Assembly (NCBI RefSeq): GCF_017744695.1
Contig: NZ_JAGIAS010000007.1
Span: 371,395-435,394 of the forward strand
Direction of reading: 5' to 3'
Origin: Dyadobacter sp.
Lineage (GTDB): Bacteria > Bacteroidota > Bacteroidia > Cytophagales > Spirosomataceae
Length of the DNA stretch: 64,000 nucleotides
Of the stretch, positions 7,225 through 16,286 are shown in pieces. Position 1 is the stretch's first letter. Each line of letters begins with the position of its first letter. The notes under the pieces are model-generated. The model had not been told where the DNA came from. It was given only the letters and a program-made list of their open reading frames with translations, and searched no databases. The position numbers were made by a program, and so were the translations under genes.

Positions 7225-8694
7225 ATGAAAATGAAATACGCATTTCGCATTCTGCCGGCAGTTGTGGTGGCTGGAATGCTCGCAGGTTGTTCCAAAAATC
7301 CGGTTACTGGCAAAAAAGAGATCGTCTTTATGTCGCAAGAGAAAGAGATCGCGCTCGGAGCCGAATCGCACCCGTCTATCGTGGCCACCATGGGCATTTA
7401 TGACGATAAAAACCTGCAATCCTTCATCAATGAGAAAGGTATGGCCATGGCGAAGATCTCGCACCGGCCCGATCTACCTTACAAGTTCTTCATCGTGGAC
7501 TCACCGGTAGTGAATGCATTTGCAGTACCCGGTGGTTACGTATATTTTACAAGGGGAATTATGGCGCATTTCAATAATGAAGCCGAATTCGCCGGCGTAC
7601 TCGGCCACGAAATCGGCCACATTACGGCCCGTCACTCGGCCCGCCAACAGACCTCACAGATCTTCGGGCAGGTTGGCCTCGCGGCGGGGATGATCCTTTC
7701 CCCGCAGGTACGTGCGATGGGTGAGCAGGCGCAACAGGCGCTGGGCTTGCTCTTTTTGAGTTACAGCCGCGACCACGAGACCGAATCGGACAAAATCGGG
7801 GTCGATTATTCAAGCAAGATTGGTTATGACGCCAGGGAAATGGCCGATTTTTTTGGTACACTCAAAAGAATCTCTGAAAAAGCAGGACAGGCGATCCCTA
7901 CATTCCAGTCTACCCACCCCGATCCGGGTGACCGTATGCAGAAGGTGGGCAAGCTGGCTGCCGAATACCAGACTGCACATCCCGGCAAGTATAATGTAAA
8001 CCGCGATGTGTATTTGCGCAAAATCGATGGCATTATATACGGTAACGACCCGCAGCAGGGTTTTGTGGAGAATAATACATTCTACCACCCCTCCCTGAAA
8101 TTCCAGTTCCCGGTGCCGAGCGGTTGGCAATATGAAAACTCGCCGATACAATTCCAGATGGCCTCAAAGGATGGTAAATCGATGATGCTTTTTACCCTCG
8201 CGGATGGCAAAACACTAGATGAAGCGGCGCAGGCAGTGGTGAAGAATTACGGTTTGAAAGTATTGGAAAACAATAAAACGACGATTAACGGTAATCCGGC
8301 GCTGGTGATGGTATCGCAGCAGGCGGAGCAATCGCAAACGGGGCAGGCAGTGGCGGCTACTGACAATACTGTGCAAGTAGGTACCTGGCTAATCCAGTAC
8401 GGCGGCAACATTTACGCGATTCATGGTGTGTCCACAGCAGGGAACTATGCTTCTAATGCCGGCCAGTTCCGCTCGGTGGCACAGGGTTTCAAATCGGTTT
8501 CCGATGCCAATATCCTGAACCGCCAGCCGGAGCGCATCCGCATTAAAACTGCCCAGCGCGAAGCAACTTTGCGCGAGGTGTTGAAAGATAACAATCAGCC
8601 CGATGGAAAGCTCGACGAACTCGCTATCCTGAATGGCATGGCACTAACGGACAAAGTTGCGAAGGGCTCGCTTTTCAAAATACTGGGTAAGTAA
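7225..8694 (+). CDS. M48 family metalloprotease, lipoprotein
   Basis: Envelope zinc protease of the BepA/LoiP/YfgC type. A lipoprotein signal (MKMKYAFRILPAVVVAGMLAGC) places the lipidated Cys at residue 22. The active site is 'LGHEIGHITARHS' (H128, E129, H132), and the third zinc ligand is E185 in 'DHETESDK'. 'STHPDPGDRMQKV' is also typical of the family. Residues about 290-430 form a domain with no clear assignment; the C-terminal 60 residues (RIKTAQREATLREVL...) resemble the short tail found in Bacteroidota homologues. It likely degrades or helps assemble outer-membrane proteins. It is monocistronic, with its own promoter and terminator. Confidence 0.93.
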   Translation: MKMKYAFRILPAVVVAGMLAGCSKNPVTGKKEIVFMSQEKEIALGAESHPSIVATMGIYDDKNLQSFINEKGMAMAKISHRPDLPYKFFIVDSPVVNAFAVPGGYVYFTRGIMAHFNNEAEFAGVLGHEIGHITARHSARQQTSQIFGQVGLAAGMILSPQVRAMGEQAQQALGLLFLSYSRDHETESDKIGVDYSSKIGYDAREMADFFGTLKRISEKAGQAIPTFQSTHPDPGDRMQKVGKLAAEYQTAHPGKYNVNRDVYLRKIDGIIYGNDPQQGFVENNTFYHPSLKFQFPVPSGWQYENSPIQFQMASKDGKSMMLFTLADGKTLDEAAQAVVKNYGLKVLENNKTTINGNPALVMVSQQAEQSQTGQAVAATDNTVQVGTWLIQYGGNIYAIHGVSTAGNYASNAGQFRSVAQGFKSVSDANILNRQPERIRIKTAQREATLREVLKDNNQPDGKLDELAILNGMALTDKVAKGSLFKILGK

Positions 8695-8712
8695 CCTACT
8701 TCGAAAAATAGG

Positions 8713-8748
8713 AGAGCGGCGGCATCAAACAATGTCGTCGCTCTTTTT
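8713..8748 (+). terminator. Rho-independent terminator after the M48 gene
   Basis: A 13-bp stem with two G-T wobbles (AGAGCGGCGGCAT pairing with ATGTCGTCGCTCT) and a 6-base loop, followed by TTTTT. Confidence 0.85.
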
Positions 8749-8811
8749 GTTGACCGTTCATCCTGACCAATCTACCATTAGTCCCGGGATCAGAAACTTT
8801 TCACTTTAAAA

Positions 8812-8843
8812 TTTGGTTGACATATCAACACAATATACCTTTG
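8812..8843 (+). promoter_or_regulatory. marR promoter with embedded candidate MarR operator
   Basis: TTTG at 8812-8815 and TACCTTTG at 8836-8843, spaced 20 bases apart, form a good Bacteroidota promoter. Between them lies GTTGACATATCAAC (8816-8829), an inverted repeat GTTGA-CATA-TCAAC. A near copy precedes the tolC-like gene, so this is a candidate site for autoregulation by the MarR protein. Confidence 0.65.
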
Positions 8844-8850
8844 TAACATC

Positions 8851-9318
8851 ATGAGCGCAAACATCGATAGCTGGCAAAACCTTAGGGAAGAATTGAAGAA
8901 CTCGTTGCAATTCAAATTGGGGGCCGTTACCAAAACGGTTTTCAAGAAAATGAATGCGGAGCTCGTCAATGAAGGTATTCCAGTGCTCGCTGAGCAACTA
9001 CCTATTCTGATGGTTGTATATTTCCAGGAACAGGCGCGCACGCAGCAGGACATTGCCAATATTTTGCAAAAAGATAAAGCGGGTATCCAGCGTTCTGTGC
9101 AGACTTTACACAAAGATGGTTTCCTGAAAATCGAAAGTGATATTGAGGACAAAAGAAAGAATCTGATATCGCTTACGCCGAGTGGGAAATTTGTCTGCGA
9201 ACGTATTCAGTCGCTTGCGATCGCATTCAACAACCAGATTATGGAACATTTTACAGAGCAGGAATGGACGACGTTCCTGGGCTATCTGGACAGGGTCGTC
9301 AAAGTTGTAGACAAATAA
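8851..9318 (+). CDS. MarR family transcriptional regulator
   Basis: Dimeric winged-helix repressor of 155 residues, the usual MarR length. The recognition and wing region reads 'QQDIANILQKDKAGIQRSVQTLHKDGFLKIESDIEDKRKNLISLTPSGK', with the conserved D-x-R wing (DIEDKRK). It lies directly upstream of, and on the same strand as, a complete tripartite RND efflux operon, which is a standard arrangement for a drug-responsive local repressor. Shared inverted repeats before this gene and before the tolC-like gene support control of both. Confidence 0.92.
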   Translation: MSANIDSWQNLREELKNSLQFKLGAVTKTVFKKMNAELVNEGIPVLAEQLPILMVVYFQEQARTQQDIANILQKDKAGIQRSVQTLHKDGFLKIESDIEDKRKNLISLTPSGKFVCERIQSLAIAFNNQIMEHFTEQEWTTFLGYLDRVVKVVDK

Positions 9319-9332
9319 TTTTTTTTCAATTA

Positions 9333-9367
9333 ATAGTTGATATATCACCAGTAGAGGTGTCAACTAT
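9333..9367 (+). promoter_or_regulatory. candidate MarR operator upstream of the efflux operon
   Basis: GTTGATATATCACC (9336-9349) matches the marR promoter site in 12 of 14 positions. It is followed by a further half-site GGTGTCAAC (9356-9364). The whole region has 8-base inverted arms ATAGTTGA and TCAACTAT. It sits 35-69 bases before the tolC-like start codon. No clear TAnnTTTG box was found here. Confidence 0.55.
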
Positions 9368-9401
9368 CTATCATTAGCCACAATAATCAGCAACAGGTCA
9401 A

Positions 9402-10733
9402 ATGAAAAGTAAATGGATAGCCGCAATCATCGTAGTCGCCGCGTCGGTGGCACCGGGCTGGGCGCAGACGCGTCTGACGCTCAAAGATTGCATTGCCTAC
9501 GGAATCAAGAATAACGGGAACGTTAAAATAGCTCAGTATAAAGAAAGTACGGCGGTGCAGCAGGGCCGGGAAGCGCTGGCGGGTTATCTGCCGCAAGTAG
9601 CGGGTAACGCATCGCTCGACGACAACCTCAAACTGCAATCAACCGTGTTGCCGGGCGCGCTTTTCGGCGGAGAAGACCGTCGTGTGGCGCTGGGTACCAA
9701 ATACCAGAGCAATGCCTCTGCGCAGGTGGATCAGGTGATTTTCGACCAGTCGCTGCTGGTGGGTATTCAAGCCAACAAACCGAACCAGGAGAATGCAGCA
9801 TTGAACTCAAAGAAAACGAAGGAGACGATCATATATAATGTAGCGAATGCCTATTACCAGGTGTTCGTGACCTCGCAGCAGATCGCGCTTTTGAAGGATA
9901 ATTTGGATAAAACCAGCCAGATCCTGAGCACATTGAAGTTGCAACTGGACAACGGTGTGATCAAGAAAGTGGATTACGACCGGACGCAAGTGAATCTGAA
10001 CAATATCAAATCACAACTCACACTGGCGGAAAGCAACCTGACGCTATCCGAAAACCAGTTGAAGTTCCAGATGGGTATGCCGTTGAGCGATCAACTCGTG
10101 CTCGCAGACAATCCGCTCGATCAACCTTTCAAAATTGTAGAGCCGGGACAGTTTGATGCTTCCAATCTGACGGATTTCAAAATCCAGAACCTGAATATGG
10201 ATTTGCAGCAATTGGAAAAAGCACGCATTAAAGCAGGCTATTTGCCCAAGGTATCGGTTTACGGCCGCTATGGCGTGCAGGCGCTGGGGAACGACCTTGG
10301 TACCTCCTGGGGTAACTGGTTCAGTTACGGCGCGATTGGTCTGAAAGTGAGTATCCCAATCTTCGATAGCTTCCGCCGCGACGCGCAGTATAAGCAAGCC
10401 GACCTGAACCTGATGACGCAGAAAGAGCAACTGAAACTCAATGTGCAGAACTACGAATTGCAGAACAGCAACGCATTGACCCAGCTCCAAAAAGCGAAAT
10501 CCAATCTGGCGAGCGACGAAAACAACGTGACCCTGGCAAAAGAGGTATACGACGTAACAACGCTGCAATACCGCGAAGGCACCGTGCCGCTGACAGATTT
10601 ATTGAATGCCGAAACTTCGTACAAAGAGTCGCAAAGCAACTATATCAACTCGATGCTGAGCTACTACCAGGCGAAATTGGGCCTTGAACAGTCAACCGGT
10701 AGTCTCAACGAATTTTACACAGCATTACCATAA
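9402..10733 (+). CDS. TolC family outer-membrane efflux protein
   Basis: Outer-membrane channel of the tripartite pump. A signal peptide (MKSKWIAAIIVVAASVAPGWAQ) is followed by 'TLKDCIAYGIKNNGNVKIAQYK', the common opening of Bacteroidota TolC proteins. Two long alpha-helical repeats follow, for example 'SQILSTLKLQLDNGVIKKVDYDRTQVNLNNIKSQLTLAESNL' and 'LAKEVYDVTTLQYREGTVPLTDLLNAETSYKESQSNYINSML', which would form the periplasmic tunnel. It is the first gene of the operon tolC-adaptor-pump. Confidence 0.93.
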   Translation: MKSKWIAAIIVVAASVAPGWAQTRLTLKDCIAYGIKNNGNVKIAQYKESTAVQQGREALAGYLPQVAGNASLDDNLKLQSTVLPGALFGGEDRRVALGTKYQSNASAQVDQVIFDQSLLVGIQANKPNQENAALNSKKTKETIIYNVANAYYQVFVTSQQIALLKDNLDKTSQILSTLKLQLDNGVIKKVDYDRTQVNLNNIKSQLTLAESNLTLSENQLKFQMGMPLSDQLVLADNPLDQPFKIVEPGQFDASNLTDFKIQNLNMDLQQLEKARIKAGYLPKVSVYGRYGVQALGNDLGTSWGNWFSYGAIGLKVSIPIFDSFRRDAQYKQADLNLMTQKEQLKLNVQNYELQNSNALTQLQKAKSNLASDENNVTLAKEVYDVTTLQYREGTVPLTDLLNAETSYKESQSNYINSMLSYYQAKLGLEQSTGSLNEFYTALP

Positions 10734-10798
10734 CACTTCATCAACAAGCCTGCTTGCAGGCTATTCATTCATTCACTCATTGACTCATTTGAATCTCC

Positions 10799-11851
10799 AT
10801 GAAAAGAAAACTCATCATCATCGGTTCCATCGCCCTCATCGGCGTTCTGATCGGTTTGCGACTTGTGGCCAACAAAGCCAAGATCGACGAGAAGAAGAAA
10901 ATGCCCGAAAATAAGAATGTAACCATTCCGGTAACCGCCACTGCAGTGCAGGAAGGCAGCGCCGATCAGCAGCTGATCCGCACCGGTAGCCTTATTCCTT
11001 ATAAAGAAGCCGAAATTATGGCAACTGCTGCCGGTAAGGTATTGGCTGTGAAATACGAACTCGGCTCGCACGTAAGCCAGGGCGCGACGATCGTGAAAGT
11101 GGATAGCCGTTTGAAAGAACTGTCACTCGAAGCTACCGAACTCAATATCAACAAACTGAAAAAAGACACCGACCGCTATTCCAAACTGTTGGCGGGTAAT
11201 GCGGCCACCGAAGTGCAGGTGAACGATACCAAATACAACTACGACAATGCATTGAACCAGGCCGAGCAGATCAAACAGCAGATCAGCGACGCGTCTATTC
11301 AGGCGCCCATCAGCGGCCGCATCGTGAAGAAAAACATCGAGCCGGGCGAGTTTGTGAATGTAGGTACTTCGCTGGGAACGATCCTGGACGTATCGCGCCT
11401 GAAAGTACAGGTGATGATCAACGAAAACGATGTGTATAAGCTTAACGAAGGTCAGCACGTGCAGGTGAGCACCAGTATTTTCCCGGGTAAAAAGATCGAC
11501 GGCGTGATTTCCTACATCGCTCCGCAAGGTGACGAGTCGCATAACTATCCCGTTGAAATTGTGGTGAAAAACTCGACTGAACTGAAAGCCGGAACGTTCG
11601 TAACCGTTGAATTCCAGCAAAAAAGCAGCGCGCAGTCGCTCCTGATCCCGCGCAGCGCGCTCGTGGAAAGCGTGCGTAACCCGTATGTGTACGTGGTGGA
11701 AGGCGGCGTGGCGAAACAGCGCAAAATTGAAGTGGGCCGCGAAGTAGGCGACAATGTGGAAGTGTTGACAGGCCTGAAAGCCGGCGAGACGGTAGTTACA
11801 ACCGGACAGATCAACCTGAGCGAAGGCGCTTCGGTGACCGTTACAAAATAA
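10799..11851 (+). CDS. RND efflux periplasmic adaptor subunit (HlyD/AcrA family)
   Basis: Membrane-fusion protein that joins the inner-membrane pump to the TolC-like channel. The N-terminus (MKRKLIIIGSIALIGVLIGLRLV) is a membrane anchor without a lipobox Cys. The barrel-sandwich halves are 'AEIMATAAGKVLAVKYELGSHVSQGATIVKVD' and 'IQAPISGRIVKKNIEPGEFVNVGTSLGTILD', flanking a coiled-coil hairpin (about residues 105-165). A beta-barrel and membrane-proximal domain follow. It lies 65 bases after the tolC-like gene and 25 bases before the pump. Confidence 0.94.
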   Translation: MKRKLIIIGSIALIGVLIGLRLVANKAKIDEKKKMPENKNVTIPVTATAVQEGSADQQLIRTGSLIPYKEAEIMATAAGKVLAVKYELGSHVSQGATIVKVDSRLKELSLEATELNINKLKKDTDRYSKLLAGNAATEVQVNDTKYNYDNALNQAEQIKQQISDASIQAPISGRIVKKNIEPGEFVNVGTSLGTILDVSRLKVQVMINENDVYKLNEGQHVQVSTSIFPGKKIDGVISYIAPQGDESHNYPVEIVVKNSTELKAGTFVTVEFQQKSSAQSLLIPRSALVESVRNPYVYVVEGGVAKQRKIEVGREVGDNVEVLTGLKAGETVVTTGQINLSEGASVTVTK

Positions 11852-11876
11852 TCTTCATCAGCAAACTGAAAGAATT

Positions 11877-14800
11877 ATGTCAATTACCGAAGTAGCCGTA
11901 AAGAGACCGCTCTTCATAACCGTAGTATTCGTCGTACTGGTACTATTCGGTTTGATTAGCTACAACCAATTGTCTTACAACTTGTTGCCCAAATTCGAGG
12001 CCAACGTTGTGAGCGTGATGACGACTTACCGCGGAGCTTCTGCGGACGAAGTCGAAACGAACGTGACGAAGCATATTGAAGATGCCGTGTCGGCCATTGA
12101 AGGTTTGGACCAGATCAACTCGACTTCGCAGGAAGGGGTTTCGTCCGTGATTATCCAGTTGAAACAAGGCATTAGCGTCGATTTGGCGCAACAGGAAGCG
12201 CAGCGGAAAGTGGAGCAAGCGATTTCACTCCTGCCCGATGACGCCGACCGCCCGGTTATCAACAAGTTCTCGACCGACGAAATCCCGGTTTTGAGAATGG
12301 GCGTGACCGCGAACCTTTCGCCGTCTGCATTGTACGACCTCATCGACGACAAGCTGAAACCACAGCTTTCGAACGTAACTGGTGTGGGGCAGGTGACCAT
12401 TATTGGTGGTACCGAACGCCAGATCCAGGTAAATATCAGTCAGGCTAAATTGAAGGCTTACCATTTGTCGATCAGTCAGGTTTCGGCCGCGATCAACAAT
12501 GCGAACACTTCTTACCCGGCCGGCCAGGTAAAAACCCAGGAAGACCAGTTGTCCATCCGTTTTGACGCGAAGCTTACTACGGTTGCCAATTTGAGAAATG
12601 TAATAGTAGGTAAATCTTCGAATGGCGGGAATATCTTCCTTCGCGACATTGCTGAGGTTTATGACGGCGTGGCTGACGCTACCGCGGTGAACCACATCAA
12701 TGGTCGCCCGTCGGTGGCATTGCAAATTCAGAAACAATCCGACGCGAATGCTGTGGATGTGAGCAAGCTTACCCGCGAGCGCCTGACGAGCCTTGAAAAG
12801 CAATATGCATCGCAGGGTTTGAAATTCAATATTGCTTCCGACCAATCCATTTACACATTGGCGTCGGCGAATGCCGTGGTGTTTGACCTTGGCCTCGCGG
12901 TGCTGATCGTGTCCGTGGTCATGCTGTTGTTCCTGCACAGCTTCCGCAGCTCGATGTTCATCCTTGTGGCATTGCCGTCGTCGATGATCCCGACATTTAT
13001 ATTGATGAGTTTGATGGGCTTTTCGCTCAACCTGATGACCCTCATGGCGCTCTCGCTCGTGGTGGGTATCCTCGTCGATGACTCTATTGTGGTGTTGGAG
13101 AATATCAACCGTCACATGGAAATGGGCAAAAGTCGCTGGCAGGCCGCATTGGATGGCCGGGCCGAGATCGGTTTCACCGCATTGGCGATTACCCTCGTGG
13201 ACGTCGTGGTATTCGTGCCGCTTGCATTGACGCAGGGCTTGATCGGGAACATTTTGCGTGAGTTCTCCCTGGTGGTCGTATTCTCTACCTTGATGAGTTT
13301 GTTAGTTTCATTTACATTGACCCCATTGCTCGCATCGCGTTTTGGCAAAGTCGAAGTTTTGGATAAAAACACGCTGTGGGGCCGTTTGAACCTCGGATTC
13401 GAGAGATTCCTGGATAATGTAAAAGAAGAATATGGTCGCATCCTTACCTGGGTACTGGGCCACAAACGCTACATTTTCCTGCTTTCGATCTTTCTGATCG
13501 TCGGTTCCATCGCATTGGTACCGGGCGGGTTTGTAGGAGCGGCGTTCATGCAGCAAAGCGACCGTGGTGAGTTGAATGTCTCCATTGAATTGGCACCGAC
13601 TGCTTCGGTGTATCAAACCAATCAGGTAGCGCAGCGTGTCGAAAAAATCCTTTTGGCAAAACCGGAGGTTACCAAGGTATTTACCAATGTCGGTTACAGC
13701 AGTACCGGTTTGGGGACCACTTCCAACAGCAACATTGCCGATTTAACCGTTCAGTTGGTGGATAAAAAGGAGCGTACCATTTCGTCCGAAGAATTTGGCC
13801 AGAATATCCAGAAGGAAATCCTGCAAATCCCGGGCGTAAAAGTAACCGTCGCGCCGACTTCGATCACCGGTAATGCCAACCAGGCTCCGATCCAGGTAGC
13901 CGTAAAGGGCACCGACATGGCCGTGATCCGTAAAACCGCCGCACAGGTGAAAGAAATCGTAGCTTCCGTGCCAGGTAGTTCCAACGTCGATTATTCCGTG
14001 GACGATCCGAAACCGGAAGTAGGCGTGACGCTTGATCGCGAGAAAATGGCGCAGCTAGGTATCAATGCTGCCGAAGTAGGTGCAACATTACAAACCGCTT
14101 TCCGCGGTGACGACCGTTCGAAATTCAAGCAAAACGGCAAGGAATACGACATTATGGTGAACCTCGACCAGTTCGACCGCTCCAAAGCTGACGATATTCG
14201 TCACCTGACGTTCGTGAACAGCCAGGGGCAGACCTTCGAACTTTCGCAATTTGCCACCATCCGTGAAGGAATGGGGGAAAGCGTGCTGCAACGTATCGAC
14301 CGTCTGTCGTCGATCACCATCAACTCGCAGGTAGTAGGCCGCCCGTCCGGCTCCATCGGTGCCGACATTCAGGCTAAAATGGCGAAAGTGAAGCTCCCCG
14401 AAGGCATCAGCATCGAATATCGCGGTGACCTGAAAAATCAGGCTGACGCATTCGGCAGTCTTGGGGTGGCGTTGCTGCTCGGCATCATCCTGATCTACCT
14501 CATCATGGTAGCGCTGTATGAAAGTACCATTTACCCATTTGTGGTACTCTTCTCGATCCCGGTAGCCCTCGTCGGCGCATTAACCGCCCTGGCTTTGACC
14601 ATGGAAAGCCTCACGATCTTCTCGATCGTCGGTATGATCATGCTCCTGGGCTTGGTAGCGAAAAACGCGATCCTGATCGTCGACTTCGCTAACCAGTTGA
14701 AAGAAGAAGGCTACGCATTAAAAGAAGCTCTTATTGAAGCCGGCAAGGAACGTCTTCGTCCGATTTTGATGACCACCATCGCAATGATCGCGGGTATGCT

Positions 14801-14999
14801 GCCGATTGCACTTGCTTCCGGCGACGGTGCCGAGGTGAAGAATGGTATGGCATGGGTGATCATCGGTGGCTTGACCAGCTCATTGCTGCTGACGCTGTTC
14901 CTGGTTCCTAGCGCCTATTATGTGGTGGATAAGATTAAGGAGCGCTTTGCGAAGCGGAAGAAGCGGAAGGTGAAGGAAGAGATGGTTTTGGAGGCTTGA
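11877..14999 (+). CDS. RND multidrug efflux transporter (AcrB/HAE1 family)
   Basis: Proton-driven inner-membrane pump of 1040 residues, the normal AcrB length. The start MSITEVAVKRPLFITVVFVVLVLFGLISY gives TM1. TM4 carries the proton-relay Asp pair in 'SLVVGILVDDSIVVLENINRHME'. Two large periplasmic loops and the second six-helix repeat ('EGYALKEALIEAGKERLRPILMTTIAMIAGMLPIAL') are complete. It ends in a Lys/Glu-rich cytoplasmic tail. It is the last gene of the efflux operon and is followed by a strong terminator. Substrates are unknown. Confidence 0.96.
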   Translation: MSITEVAVKRPLFITVVFVVLVLFGLISYNQLSYNLLPKFEANVVSVMTTYRGASADEVETNVTKHIEDAVSAIEGLDQINSTSQEGVSSVIIQLKQGISVDLAQQEAQRKVEQAISLLPDDADRPVINKFSTDEIPVLRMGVTANLSPSALYDLIDDKLKPQLSNVTGVGQVTIIGGTERQIQVNISQAKLKAYHLSISQVSAAINNANTSYPAGQVKTQEDQLSIRFDAKLTTVANLRNVIVGKSSNGGNIFLRDIAEVYDGVADATAVNHINGRPSVALQIQKQSDANAVDVSKLTRERLTSLEKQYASQGLKFNIASDQSIYTLASANAVVFDLGLAVLIVSVVMLLFLHSFRSSMFILVALPSSMIPTFILMSLMGFSLNLMTLMALSLVVGILVDDSIVVLENINRHMEMGKSRWQAALDGRAEIGFTALAITLVDVVVFVPLALTQGLIGNILREFSLVVVFSTLMSLLVSFTLTPLLASRFGKVEVLDKNTLWGRLNLGFERFLDNVKEEYGRILTWVLGHKRYIFLLSIFLIVGSIALVPGGFVGAAFMQQSDRGELNVSIELAPTASVYQTNQVAQRVEKILLAKPEVTKVFTNVGYSSTGLGTTSNSNIADLTVQLVDKKERTISSEEFGQNIQKEILQIPGVKVTVAPTSITGNANQAPIQVAVKGTDMAVIRKTAAQVKEIVASVPGSSNVDYSVDDPKPEVGVTLDREKMAQLGINAAEVGATLQTAFRGDDRSKFKQNGKEYDIMVNLDQFDRSKADDIRHLTFVNSQGQTFELSQFATIREGMGESVLQRIDRLSSITINSQVVGRPSGSIGADIQAKMAKVKLPEGISIEYRGDLKNQADAFGSLGVALLLGIILIYLIMVALYESTIYPFVVLFSIPVALVGALTALALTMESLTIFSIVGMIMLLGLVAKNAILIVDFANQLKEEGYALKEALIEAGKERLRPILMTTIAMIAGMLPIALASGDGAEVKNGMAWVIIGGLTSSLLLTLFLVPSAYYVVDKIKERFAKRKKRKVKEEMVLEA

Positions 15000-15013
15000 T
15001 AATGCTTTGAATA

Positions 15014-15058
15014 AATGTAAAATGCCCCACTGTTTTCGGCAGTGGGGCATTTTACATT
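15014..15058. terminator. bidirectional terminator between the RND operon and the PIN gene
   Basis: A perfect 19-bp stem (arms 15014-15032 and 15040-15058) with the 7-base loop TTTTCGG, centred on GCCCCACTG/CAGTGGGGC, with A-rich and T-rich outer stems. It can serve both convergent units. The right arm overlaps the stop codon of the PIN-domain gene. Confidence 0.88.
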
Positions 15059-15485
15059 AAAGTTTCGTATAGTTTGGCGGTGCTGATTGTTTGATCAAAT
15101 CCCATTCGGCGTAGATGTTCGATCAATTTCTTATCGCCGGTCCAAAGCGTGCCACCCGTATGTAATGCTAGCGCAATGTAGTTAATGTCGAAACAATCAA
15201 CTCCTGCGGTTAGACGCTCGGCCTCCAACCAGTGTTCTTCTTCGATGAAGGTCTCATTGTACAATTGCATGCTGGTGAGAACGGCAAACAAATCATCGAT
15301 CACTTCATCAACAGATTTCTTCGAGCACTTGACAATTTTTGACTGATGCTTGAAAAGCTCTACAACCGCGTAATAGCAGCTAATGCGTTTTGCTTGAAGA
15401 TTGGGATGAGTGAGGATTTTCGCCAGTTTATTATCCGGGTAATGAGTGCACTGAAAATGATGTTTACATCTACAACTATGGTCAC
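15052..15485 (-). pseudogene. PIN-domain toxin gene, frameshifted
   Basis: The minus strand from GTG at 15485 reads VTIVVDVNIIFSALIT, the start of a PIN-domain RNase with its first catalytic Asp, and then loses homology. One frame over, the protein resumes PDNKLAKILTHPN and continues to the end with the other acidic residues (E in VVELFKH, D in CFDINYIALA, D in WTGDKKL). Adding one C to the C-run at 15437-15439 joins the two parts into a single 144-residue protein, the normal PIN length. The gene is therefore broken by a one-base loss, or the assembly has an error in a C-run. Its GTG overlaps the antitoxin stop (GTGA), as in a coupled toxin-antitoxin pair. Confidence 0.8.
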
Positions 15486-15688
15486 TTGATAAAACGGCTA
15501 CGGTTCTTCGCCCACCATGCACCGTGTACTTCACGCGCGAGCTCCGCGGCCTGTTCCCCAGTGCCTTGATTTTTGGCATTGGATTCAAGAAAGCGGAAAT
15601 AGCTGGTAAGCTTTTGTACTTCTTCCATATCGATGAGAGAAGCGTTGAAGCGTATGACGATGTCCTCGTTTTGTCGTTCGATTTCCAT
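15482..15688 (-). CDS. antitoxin partner of the PIN-domain toxin
   Basis: A 68-residue protein (MEIERQNEDIVIRFNASLIDMEEVQKLTSYFRFLESNAK...) placed directly upstream of the PIN gene, with a 4-base stop/start overlap. Size, position and overlap fit the antitoxin of a VapBC-like module. No clear DNA-binding fold (AbrB, RHH, Phd) was recognised. A helical stretch around 'MEEVQKLTSYFRFLESNAKNQGTGEQAAEL' could be the toxin-binding part. The function is inferred from context. Confidence 0.7.
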   Translation of the reverse strand: MEIERQNEDIVIRFNASLIDMEEVQKLTSYFRFLESNAKNQGTGEQAAELAREVHGAWWAKNRSRFIK

Positions 15689-15823
15689 AATCGCGTCGTC
15701 AGTTGTATCACAATTTAATCAAATTCAGTAATATATGATGCCACGAATGAGCAGAAGGCTGGCGGTAATCTGGCAGAAGAGCCGGAAATTGCCTTCCGTG
15801 AGATTTCTGGCCCTTCATTCAAA

Positions 15824-16066
15824 TCATGCTTTCATACTTTCAATGCGCTGTATGAAAAATACCAGCTCTCTGAAAGTCATAAAAATGTCACTAACACGCG
15901 GATTGTAGCCGGCTTCCTGCTGAAATGCCATTGCATCGCTGTAAATCGACCACAGGTGATCGCGAATTTCAGCCGGGCTGCCTACATTCAAAAGTTCTTT
16001 TACTTGCCTGCCGTAAGCGAGGCATACCGAATCCTCGGATTCGGTTGTGTGTGATGAAGTTGTCAT
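15824..16066 (-). CDS. small hypothetical protein
   Basis: An 80-residue soluble protein (MTTSSHTTESEDSVCLAYGRQVKELLNVGSPAEIRDHLWSIYSDAMAFQQEAG...). It looks helical, with no signal peptide or known motif. Codon use resembles the neighbouring real genes, and no competing frame is better. No TAnnTTTG box was found upstream. I do not recognise the family. Confidence 0.5.
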   Translation of the reverse strand: MTTSSHTTESEDSVCLAYGRQVKELLNVGSPAEIRDHLWSIYSDAMAFQQEAGYNPRVSDIFMTFRELVFFIQRIESMKA

Positions 16067-16286
16067 TTGCGTTACTTTTTAGGTTAAAGATTATGCCCTG
16101 CCTAAGGTGACCTAGCGTATGTAACCACGCCCGGAGCCTTTCGACAAGCCGCACCATCGCAGGGCAATACCGGCAAGATTTTTCATAGCGTTACATATGA
16201 ATAAAGCCGGTATCTGACCCGGAAGTTGGGTTTGCGATTGAAGGAGATTTCGTAGGGGCGGAATACGAACACGGCGGTCGGCAGAT

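Noticed and set aside
12225..13115. Long antisense frame (296 codons) opposite the RND pump.
   Set aside because: His/Arg/Gln-rich shadow of the pump gene's codon pattern, with no motif.
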